A stretch of 64,000 nt of DNA, taken from the NCBI GenBank assembly GCA_026004775.1, contig BPJU01000018.1, positions 1-64,000 of the forward strand, given 5' to 3'. The DNA comes from Pirellulaceae bacterium (GTDB taxonomy: Bacteria > Planctomycetota > Planctomycetia > Pirellulales > Pirellulaceae). Below are positions 56,407 to 64,000 of this stretch, piece after piece. Made by a program: the position numbers and the translations under genes. A model generated the notes under the pieces. It did not search any database. It saw nothing but the letters and a program-made list of their open reading frames with translations, and had not been told where the DNA came from. Numbering within the stretch: position 1 is the first letter of the stretch; every line of letters starts with the position of its first letter.

Positions 56407-57675
56407 ATGGATTCGATGCGCATCAATCGGCGCACATTTGTTGCCGGAGCGGCCCTTTGGACGGTGGCTGCCGAGTCGCTGGCTCGGCAAGCCGCAACTT
56501 CCAACAAACGCCCGCGCTCGATCATCATCTTGTGGCTGCAAGGCGGTGCGAGCCAGCTCGACACGTTTGACCCTCATCCCGAATCGCCTCACAGCAGCCA
56601 AGTGCGAGCTGTGGCGACTTCGGCACCCGGCATTCACATTGCGGACTCGTTCGAGCGTCTGCCCGAGTTGATGCGGCATGTGGCGCTAGTGCGTTCGGTG
56701 GTGAGCCGCGAAGGGGATCACGAGCGGGCCACGTATTATGTAAAGACCGGGTACCGGCCGGACCCGACACTGGTTCATCCGTCGGTCGGGGCAATTGTTT
56801 GCCATCAATTGGCCGATGACGTCGAGATTCCTCGCCACGTGGCGATCTTTCCCGGGCCGTGGCCGCCGCGGGGTGGCTTTCTTGGCCCCCAATTCGATGC
56901 CTTTCATGTTCACGATCCAGCGTCACCGGTTCCTGATGTGCGGCCGTTTGTTCCTCGGGATCGGCTGCGGCAGCGGACGAACGAGCTATTGGACGTAGTG
57001 GAACGGGAATTTGCTCGCGGCAGGCCGGCGAACCTGCATGAACGTACTCAACATCGCCGATCGATCGAGCAGGCATTGCGGATGATGGATTCGCAGCAGT
57101 TGGCTGCGTTTGACGTGATGCAGGAACCGTTGAGCGTGCGCGAGCGTTATGGTACAAGCCAGTTTGGGCTCGGGTGTCTGGCGGCTCTGCGGCTCGTGCA
57201 GGTAGGGGTGCGTTGCGTGGAGGTGACGCTCGACGGGTGGGACAGCCACGCGAACAATGCGGAGATCCAGCGGGAGCGGGTTAAAGAGTTGGATCCGGCT
57301 TTTGCAGCATTGATCGAGGATCTCCAGGAGCGCGACTTGTGGCAGGACACGATTATCTTGTGCGCTGGAGAATTTGGCCGTACGCCCCGGATCAATCGGC
57401 TGGAAGGTCGCGATCATTGGCCTCATGGATTCTGTGTGGCGTTGGCCGGAGGGGCAATCCGCGGCGGTTGCGCCATAGGAGAATCCTCACCTGATGTGCC
57501 CGAAGGATCTGAAAAACATTGGAAGCACGTCGTGCAACCGCATTCGATTGCGGACGTCCACGCCACAATCTTCCAAGCTTTGGGCATCGACTATCGTCAG
57601 CAGATCGTTACCCCGATAGGGCGACCCATCCGGTTATGCGAAGGGGAGCCGATCCGCGAATTGCTGGCCGGATGA
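56407..57675 (+). CDS. DUF1501 protein, Tat-exported
   Basis: A 422-aa protein of the DUF1501 (alkaline-phosphatase-like fold) family. Twin-arginine signal near the start (INRRTFVAGAALWTVAAESL). Family motifs: LWLQGGASQLDTFDPHP, LVRSVVSREGDHERATYYVKTG, DGWDSHANN, and CAGEFGRTPRINRLEGRDHWP near 320. It lies 18 bp after the DUF1549/DUF1553 gene, the standard planctomycete pair, so the two are co-transcribed and probably act together in the periplasm. Reaction unknown. Confidence 0.92.
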   Translation: MDSMRINRRTFVAGAALWTVAAESLARQAATSNKRPRSIIILWLQGGASQLDTFDPHPESPHSSQVRAVATSAPGIHIADSFERLPELMRHVALVRSVVSREGDHERATYYVKTGYRPDPTLVHPSVGAIVCHQLADDVEIPRHVAIFPGPWPPRGGFLGPQFDAFHVHDPASPVPDVRPFVPRDRLRQRTNELLDVVEREFARGRPANLHERTQHRRSIEQALRMMDSQQLAAFDVMQEPLSVRERYGTSQFGLGCLAALRLVQVGVRCVEVTLDGWDSHANNAEIQRERVKELDPAFAALIEDLQERDLWQDTIILCAGEFGRTPRINRLEGRDHWPHGFCVALAGGAIRGGCAIGESSPDVPEGSEKHWKHVVQPHSIADVHATIFQALGIDYRQQIVTPIGRPIRLCEGEPIRELLAG

Positions 57676-57821
57676 GTTCGCGAAACGGCCCCTCGGCCGG
57701 GTGACGCTGTTTGCCGCGACACCTGGCGGGCGACTTTTGGGCTTCGCGGCATAGCAACGATCGTGGAAGCTGTCAGGGATGGCTCATTTTGGCAGGTCTC
57801 ATCACAGGATTGACGGTGGGA

Positions 57822-59378
57822 TCAGGGGCGAGGCATCGAGCCGTAGCCCGGGTTGCGATCCAGCAGCCGGTAGTTGATTGCCTCCAGGATATGCTCCGGT
57901 TGGATGTGTTCGTGCCCGTCCAGATCGGCGATGGTGCGTGCCACACGGCGGATCTTGTCATAAGCGCGGGCGGACAGGCCGAGTTCTTGCACACTATGGC
58001 GCAGCAGTTCGACGGCTTCAGGGCTGAGCGGGCAGAACTGGCGGATTTGTCGCGAGCTCATCTGGCCGTTGTATTGCACTTTGGCGTTGCCGAAGCGAGC
58101 CCGCTGGCGCTTGCGCGCTTCGACGACGGCGTGTCGCATTTCACTGCTGCTGATACCTGCTCGATCAGTGGCGAGCTCACGAAACGGCACCGCGGGCACT
58201 TCCACATGGATGTCGATGCGATCCAGCAGCGGCCCGCTGATCTTCGCCATGTACCGCTCTACCTGCACGTCGCTGCAGGTGCAGCGGCGGCGCGAATCGC
58301 CGCGATAGCCGCACGGGCAGGGGTTCATGGCAGCCACCAGCATGAATTGAGCCGGAAACGTGGTCGAGCGGCTGGCGCGCGAAATGGTGACCAATCCATC
58401 TTCCAGCGGTTGGCGAAGCACTTCCAGCGTCTTGCGGTTGAACTCGGGAAGTTCATCCAGAAAGAGGACACCGTGGTGGGCGAGCGAGATTTCACCAGGG
58501 GTCGGGATGCTGCCACCACCTACCAGGCCCGCGTCACTGATCGTATGATGCGGAGCGCGAAAAGGACGGGTGCCCATCAGAGCTTGACCAGGGGGCAGGC
58601 GCCCGACGGCGCTGTAGATACGCGTTGTCTCCAGAGATTCCGCCGCCTGCATCGGCGGCAGGATGGTGGGCAGCCGCTTGGCGAGCATCGTTTTCCCGGA
58701 ACCGGGAGGGCCGATCATCAGCAGGTTATGGTGTCCCGCCGCGGCAATCGTCATGGCTCGCTTCACCGCTTCCTGGCCGCGGACATCGGCGTAATCGACC
58801 TCGTACGTCGAGTATTCCTGGAACAGCTCTTCCAGGCGGCTGGGCGTCGGTTCGATCGGGAGTTGGCCGGAAAAAAACGCCACGGCTTGAGCCAGGCTGT
58901 CGACGGCAATCACTTCGATCTGCTCGACCACCGCCGCTTCGGCCGCGTTGGCGGCGGGGACCACGATGCCGCGCAACTCTTTCAGGCGTGCGGCAGCGAT
59001 CGCCATCGACAAGGCACCTCGGACAGTGCGCGTCTGTCCGGCCAGCGACAGCTCGCCTACCACCGCATACTCGCCCAGCAGATCCGATTGCAGTTGACCA
59101 CTAGCAGCAAGAATTCCTAAAGATATGGGCAGGTCGAACGACGCAGCCTGCTTCGGCAGCTCAGCCGGCGCAAGGTTGATCACCACGCGGTCCAGCGGCA
59201 CGCGGTAGCCCGAGTTGACAATGGCTCGTTTGACGCGATGTCGGCTCTCCCGCACTGCACCGTCGGGCAATCCCACCAGCACAGTGCTCGCCTGGAGGGC
59301 CGACGAAACATCCACTTCTACATCAACCGGTACTGCATCGATCCCCAATAAAGAAAACGTGCGTAATTTGGCCAGCAT
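57822..59378 (-). CDS. comM: YifB/ComM-family Mg-chelatase-like AAA+ ATPase
   Basis: A 518-aa protein with an N-terminal Lon-like/ChlI domain (1-180: MLAKLRTFSLLGIDAVPVDV; DLPISLGILAASGQL), a central AAA+ core with Walker A MIGPPGSGKTMLAKRLP, Walker B HGVLFLDELPEF, MNPCPCGYRG (zinc/Cys cluster), and the C-terminal ARAYDKIRRVARTIADLDG. In transformable bacteria ComM is a helicase for branch migration during integration of taken-up DNA, which fits the nearby type IV pilus locus, though it is also widespread elsewhere. Start ATG 59378; a TTG extends the frame 16 codons. Confidence 0.93.
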   Translation of the reverse strand: MLAKLRTFSLLGIDAVPVDVEVDVSSALQASTVLVGLPDGAVRESRHRVKRAIVNSGYRVPLDRVVINLAPAELPKQAASFDLPISLGILAASGQLQSDLLGEYAVVGELSLAGQTRTVRGALSMAIAAARLKELRGIVVPAANAAEAAVVEQIEVIAVDSLAQAVAFFSGQLPIEPTPSRLEELFQEYSTYEVDYADVRGQEAVKRAMTIAAAGHHNLLMIGPPGSGKTMLAKRLPTILPPMQAAESLETTRIYSAVGRLPPGQALMGTRPFRAPHHTISDAGLVGGGSIPTPGEISLAHHGVLFLDELPEFNRKTLEVLRQPLEDGLVTISRASRSTTFPAQFMLVAAMNPCPCGYRGDSRRRCTCSDVQVERYMAKISGPLLDRIDIHVEVPAVPFRELATDRAGISSSEMRHAVVEARKRQRARFGNAKVQYNGQMSSRQIRQFCPLSPEAVELLRHSVQELGLSARAYDKIRRVARTIADLDGHEHIQPEHILEAINYRLLDRNPGYGSMPRP

Positions 59379-60072
59379 GGCTCCATCCCAATCTGCCGGC
59401 CGGACCACGGAGGTTGCCCAATCCAACCATCACTGATTGTGTCGGGTGAACCTGATTTTGGCAACGGCCGGTCGAACGAGAGGCGTCTTCGGTGCTTGGA
59501 ACCGACCGCATGGCGACTAGTGCTCTCACACGGGTCCGTGTGACTCCACCGTGTCCACCGCGGTTCTACCGTCCAGTCAACTATCACTGATAGAAGCGAG
59601 AGCAGAGACACTGGCGTTGTCCCCAAACCGGGCACCCCTTGGCGGACTGGGCTACGCGACACTCGATCGGTAGTAACGGGGCCTTTTAGAAACCGAGAAT
59701 AGGAACATTTTTTCCGGTCAATGCGAAGTGGGCCCCCACGTGTCGGCGGTAAGACGGTTTTTCGCTTCGGAACAGCAATACTGTCTACGAAAAGAGCTGG
59801 GCCGAGACCGACGTAGTGGCGACGAGTTGGTGGGGCGCTCGAAAAAGTGACGGCCACTCCCTCTAACGCAAAGTCGTGTGACCGGCCGGCAAAGAGCCAA
59901 CGGGCCCTGGCACGAAGAAGACACGCACCGATGGGTATGAGAAGGTGGGACCTGACGTGTCGGTAGGAGGATGATTCGAAGCTGAATGAATCAGGACGAC
60001 AACCCCTCCGGAAAACCGGCCCCAGACCGAACGCAAGACGGGGCGCTGGAGCTACGCAGCATGCGAGGTAAC
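59379..60072. other. Unique spacer before the duplication junction
   Basis: About 690 bp upstream of comM. It holds a hairpin TCACACG-GGTC-CGTGTGA (59526-59543) and, at its end, a short reading frame (59986-60072) cut by the junction. No other gene, RNA or IS is seen. The long minus-strand open frame across it and into the repeat has no family features and overlaps comM, so I do not count it. Confidence 0.5.
59986..60072 (+). pseudogene. 5' end of an unidentified gene, cut by the junction
   Basis: ATG 59986 follows TAGGAGG (59964-59970) by 15 bases and opens MNQDDNPSGKPAPDRTQDG, a hydrophilic N-terminus of plausible protein composition. At 60073 the sequence passes into the repeated GspK-like gene in a wrong frame, so any real product is truncated. 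Upstream of comM and divergent from it, a gene start is expected here. Could still be chance. Confidence 0.35.
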
Positions 60073-62494
60073 GTGGCCCAATCCGAGCGATCCAAATTTC
60101 GCATCCTTGGTGGAGCAGTATTATCTTGCCCGGCAGGAAATGGCCCAGCAGCTTTATTTGCTGGCGTTGATGGTGGCGGACGTGCCCGTAACGGTGGGAA
60201 CTGCGGCGGGCGAGCAAGCGCGTACCCGTATCGCTCAATGGGCGGTCAACGTGGTGGATTATCGCGACGGCGATGCGATCATGACGCCGTTCGAGTTTGA
60301 CATCGAGCCGTTTGACGGCTGGGGAGTGGACAACAATTACTTGAGTAATACGGAGAATTCGCCGCCGACGGGCTTGCCGCCGCCCCCGAATCCTCAGCCG
60401 AGCCAGCGCCGGCTGGTGTGGGGCTGCGAGCGCCCAGAGCTGCTCATTAACGAAGCATTCGCGTGGCATGATGTGCGCGTCGAACGTCAAGGAATGAACT
60501 ATCAACAAACATATCGACCTCGCGGCTACTGCTTCGTCGAGCTATATAACCCGTGGGCATCGCCTGCCTTCGGCTCGGATTTGAATCCGTGGGGGCTGGC
60601 ACCGCCGGCGGGCGTTCAGGTGAATGCGACGACTCCGGCGGGCGAGCCAGTATGGCGGCTGGTATTTGAGACAGCCAGCGGTTATCCGTCTCCTCCGCCT
60701 CCAACGTCGCCTTCACGGGTAGTCTATCCAACAGTGCCGGGCGGTTCGGCGCCTCGGCCTGCACTGGCTACCTATTATTCGGACCTGCTTAATCAGCCGT
60801 TGTTTGTCTTGCCCGGACATTATTGTGTTATCGGTTCAGCGGGCTGGCTGGTCGATCCATCGGGGCCGATGCCTTTCAATCCGGACATCGACAACGACAA
60901 CCGGCCCGACTATGTTTCCACGTTCGGCCTGCCGAACCCCAGCACGGTGCCTCCGGCGCCGAACTATACGCAAGTTCGCAGGCTCCAGATCACCCGCACG
61001 GCGGCGGGAATGCAGTTGGTTCGCCTTGACGGAGCCACAGCCTTTCCTAAACCGGTTGTGGCCATTCCGATCAACAAGTTCTTGGACAGTACCGGAAGCC
61101 CTCAATGGCGCTCGTTGAACGTTTCCGAACCGGCGGGAGGCTATCCTCCGCAACCGGTCGTGGAGCCGATGGAACAGCGGTATGCCGCTCCGGTGACTCC
61201 GCCTTTTGACGACGGCGAGCATATCCAGATGGGCAATCTATCGCCACCCGATCAGAATTATGCGGAAGTCAAACTCGAGCGATTGGCAAATCCTCGCTTA
61301 CCCTATCACCCGGTCAACAATCCGTACATCGAGGTCGATCATTTCGAAAATGTAGGACTTACGCGGATCAATGGAGCATCCACCGATCCGCCCTCTGATT
61401 TTCAAATCATTGCACATGAGCGGCAGGCTATTCTTTGGAGCCACGAGAGTCCTCAACCGTCCACTACGTCTCAGCCGGTTGTTGCGGGAACTCACTATTA
61501 TTCCAGCCCGGTACGAACCACCTTGGGTTATCTTAACTCCACGGCCGGCCCGCCGGAGACCAATCCTTTGCCTCCGGCGCTGACGCCGGCGAACCTCCCT
61601 TCCGATTACTATGTGGGGGCACCCGCGACGGTGACGTTTCCGCTGCTTACTTGGCTCAATCGCCCGTTCCGCAACCAGTATGAGTTGCTCGATGTACCGG
61701 CACTCAAGCCCGCGGAAGTGTTGCATGACTTTGAAACTCCGGGAAGTTACAACGGATCGCGAACACACCTTCTGCCATTGGTGGACTATCGCGCCTCGGG
61801 TGCACAAGATTTTAGTACCCCTCCGGGCTCTCAATTCTATCAAATCTTGTATTACACTCGCGCTCGGTCGCCGTTTGTCGGAACAGAGACGTATTTGAGT
61901 TCTGATCCGCGGGATATTTATCCGCGGCGTGAGCCGGGCAAAATCAATATCAACACGATTCCGAACGAATGGGTATACCTGGCACTTTGGAATGGAGTAG
62001 AAGTACCCCCGGGACAGGCCACGAATATAGCCAGTACTTGGGTGCGGTTGTTCAATGAGTTTTCTCCGGACGCCAATCCTACCCGAGGGCCGTTTTTGCC
62101 GGCCAAATGGCGAGACACTCTTGATAACGATCCCTTATTGAAACTATTTATAGACGCCACCGGGCCGGCTCGTGGAATAAAACCTTGGCCCAACGGAAAC
62201 GGATTCGCATACATGGATGGTGACGTACACACATACTTCCGCTTCCACGGGTTGAATCGGATCGGAGGAGAGATCACGACTACCTCCAGCGTGTTTGCGG
62301 TGTGGATTACGTTGGGTTATTTCGACCTCGATCCCAACAGCGGGAATATTGTCGGAGAGCATGGTAGCGAAACGGGTGAGCAGAAACGCCACCGTGCGTT
62401 TTACATTATTGACAGATCCGTACCGGTGGCATTCGAGCCGGGAATGAATCACAACGTCGATAGGGCGGTATTGTTACGCAGATTCATCGAGTAG
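60073..62494 (+). pseudogene. 5'-truncated GspK-like gene (duplicate)
   Basis: Carries only the last 807 or so residues of the giant GspK-like protein at 48771-53323, with no prepilin leader and no native start. The longest frame begins at an internal GTG (60107). Without the membrane helix it cannot enter the pseudopilus in the normal way. None of the T-run frameshifts lies in this part, so the frame is intact to its stop. Confidence 0.85.
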
Positions 62495-62609
62495 GTTGGG
62501 TGTGAGGGTGCTGCGGCGCATAGTTGGGTTGTTGAAACGTTCAACTTCTGTGGCAGCCCAATGATGCCAAGGGCTTCACGTCTGCGGTCGAATGGTGTTT
62601 TTCAAAGGT

Positions 62610-63800
62610 TCACTGTAACCAAAACGGAACGGGAAGCAGCAGGGCCGGTTGTTCCAGAAGTGCCCAGGTGCCGTGCCAGGAGGCGTATTGGCTGAGGAAA
62701 ACGATAAACACGTAGGCGGCTGCGGCCGGCCACAACAGCACGTTGCCCAGCCAGCGAGCCCACCGCGGCGCCGGCTGGGGTCGGCCTTGGGCATATCCCC
62801 AGGCCCAGCCCACGGCCCAGCGACCCGGCAAGCCCAGACAAACGAAAACCACTGCCGGCAACCACGCCAATTCACGAGGCGTATATTCGATTTTCAGAAG
62901 ATAAAGAGGTAGAGATAGGGCAAAGAACACAATCCACGCAACACTCATCACCATGGGTGCCGAGCGATAAGCAGTGCGTACGGCCGCCACGTGCCGAAAC
63001 GCTTGCAGTTTTCCCTCCGCAGCAAAGGCGGTTTGCAAATACGGCAAATAGAACGCAATTATTCCGTATAAAATAGCACCAGCGGCTGCCAATAACCCGG
63101 CGCCGGCTCCTTTGCCCTGAAAGGCAATCGCCATCAGGCTCACCGGAACGATCAACCAGAGGAGCGTGGCGACCATGCCTCGCAAACCCAGCCAAAAGAG
63201 GTAGCCCAGGTGCAGACCAGCCAAATTGTTCCACAGCGCCTCTCGGGCCTCGCGCACCAGCCGTCCTTCCCGAAGTGCCTGCCAGGCCATTGCCGGCGGA
63301 AACCAGTCGCGTGCCGGACGGTTGCGGCGAACAAGTTGCCAGACAACCAGCGGGAACCAGTAAGGCCAAAGCCAGTGACGCCAGTCGCCTCCGGCATACG
63401 CGGCCGCGAGCAGATGGACGAGCAAGGCGGCTGCCAAGACCACGGTCCACGGGGCCAGCGCAGGCGGCTCACTTGCCGGCGTGTTGATGAGATAAGCCGA
63501 GTAGTACCAGTCTTGTATGAGCCAAAGCGGTGCAAGGCAGGCCACCAAGCCTGCCAGCCAGCGGCCCCACCGGCCCGCCGTTTTCCAACCCAGGAAAAGG
63601 TCGCTCCATCGCCGCCGGCGAGCCAGTCTGCCGCTTACCTCCATCAGGTAGCCTAGAACCGCCAATTGAACTACCGGCAAAGTCGCCGCCACGGCCAGCA
63701 GCACTACCATAGCCAGGGCATTCCAGATACCGGTGAAAAACCAACCTGACGTCGCCAGCAAGCGTCGCCACACGAAATGTGTCCAGTGCAAAGCGCCCAT
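62610..63800 (-). CDS. Polytopic membrane protein (duplicate)
   Basis: Identical in translation to the 396-aa protein at 53439-54629, with the same flanks. If the duplication is real, this gene is present in two full copies; if the assembly is wrong, this is the same locus shown twice. Confidence 0.7.
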   Translation of the reverse strand: MGALHWTHFVWRRLLATSGWFFTGIWNALAMVVLLAVAATLPVVQLAVLGYLMEVSGRLARRRRWSDLFLGWKTAGRWGRWLAGLVACLAPLWLIQDWYYSAYLINTPASEPPALAPWTVVLAAALLVHLLAAAYAGGDWRHWLWPYWFPLVVWQLVRRNRPARDWFPPAMAWQALREGRLVREAREALWNNLAGLHLGYLFWLGLRGMVATLLWLIVPVSLMAIAFQGKGAGAGLLAAAGAILYGIIAFYLPYLQTAFAAEGKLQAFRHVAAVRTAYRSAPMVMSVAWIVFFALSLPLYLLKIEYTPRELAWLPAVVFVCLGLPGRWAVGWAWGYAQGRPQPAPRWARWLGNVLLWPAAAAYVFIVFLSQYASWHGTWALLEQPALLLPVPFWLQ

Positions 63801-63900
63801 TGCCTTAGTCGTGCTTGAAACTTGTCGGCCAGGAATTCAGTATGCTTTTTACGGGATCCAAAGGCTTCGGGAATATTGATCCGTCGTGGGTTTGAGGCTG

Positions 63901-64000
63901 ATGTTACGCGAGCGATTGTTAATCTTCCTGAAGACTATACTCCTGGCGGCTACCATATTGTTTCTGGCTGTGGCGGTTTTTGGGACACTGGGTTTGAGGA
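63901..64000 (+). CDS. DUF1549/DUF1553 protein, start of duplicate (partial)
   Basis: First 33 codons of a second copy of the gene at 54730-56388, covering the signal anchor. It is cut by the window end. The GTG alternative start is 63886. Confidence 0.8.
   Translation, partial: MLRERLLIFLKTILLAATILFLAVAVFGTLGLR

Larger units (their letters stand above)
60073..64000. repeat. Long direct repeat, copy 2 (continues past the window)
   Basis: Same sequence as 50902-54829. The left junction is sharp: GGTAAC precedes the shared GTGGCCCAATCC here, GCCGGA precedes it in copy 1, so there is no microhomology on that side. No IS or inverted repeat sits at the junction. Confidence 0.95.

Noticed and set aside
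57711-59120. A 469-codon plus-strand open frame
   Set aside because: Antisense of comM, with no family features of its own.
59427-60072. Possible rRNA, tRNA or structured RNA before the junction
   Set aside because: Only one 7-bp hairpin was found; no cloverleaf or conserved rRNA sequence is visible.
59318-60508. A 396-codon minus-strand open frame across the duplication junction
   Set aside because: It overlaps comM and the GspK-like gene in other frames, has low-complexity Arg/Ser/Pro content, and no domain or start signal.

Overview
The window looks like chromosomal DNA of a planctomycete, most probably a Pirellulales-type bacterium. Pointers are a DUF1549/DUF1553 protein followed by a DUF1501 protein, a beta-propeller/di-heme c-type cytochrome fusion, very large type II/IV pseudopilins, Gfo/Idh/MocA next to lpxC and skp, and GTG/ATG starts with mostly weak Shine-Dalgarno sites. 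The taxonomic call is an inference from gene content; there is no rRNA, tRNA or CRISPR array in the window.

Layout. 0.08-5 kb: fatty-acid genes (fabZ, a divergent FabI paralog, a bona fide fabI), a TPR/glycosyltransferase-like protein whose stop codon abuts a decayed IS5-type element, and a Nudix hydrolase. 4.9-8 kb: a GAF/sigma-54 activator overlapping a Tat-exported SGNH hydrolase. 8-16 kb: TerB-like protein, a MoxR-type AAA+ ATPase with a 625-aa partner of unknown function, a polytopic membrane protein and acetyl-CoA synthetase. 16-21 kb: 2-Cys peroxiredoxin, ZIP metal transporter, PilZ protein and cysteine synthase. 21.4-26.8 kb is an accessory island: an IS3-like element whose transposase carries a primase-type CHC2 zinc finger, a 588-aa relative of REP-associated transposases that has lost the HUH motif, REP-like repeats, and a group II intron remnant with intact domains V/VI. 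27-33 kb: di-heme cytochrome, small lipoprotein, acylphosphatase, an ABC-2 permease and an ABC exporter whose nucleotide-binding motifs are all degenerate. 33.4-37.6 kb: Gfo/Idh oxidoreductase, lpxC, skp/ompH (outer-membrane biogenesis), a TPR protein and a ParA ATPase.

37.8-53.3 kb is one long plus-strand type IV pilus/type II secretion-like locus: PilB, PilT, a second PilB/GspE, PilC/GspF with a membrane insertion, three intact pseudopilins, a frameshifted GspI-like pseudopilin and a giant frameshifted GspK-like protein. All four frameshifts in the last two genes are repaired by single-T changes in short T runs. It is followed by a polytopic membrane protein, DUF1549/DUF1553, DUF1501 and ComM/YifB.

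From 60073 to the window end the sequence repeats 50902-54829 exactly as far as I can see (offset 9171). The simplest reading is a head-to-tail tandem duplication of a 9171-bp segment, or an assembly artefact that mimics one. The junction truncates a GspK-like gene on one side and a short unidentified reading frame on the other.
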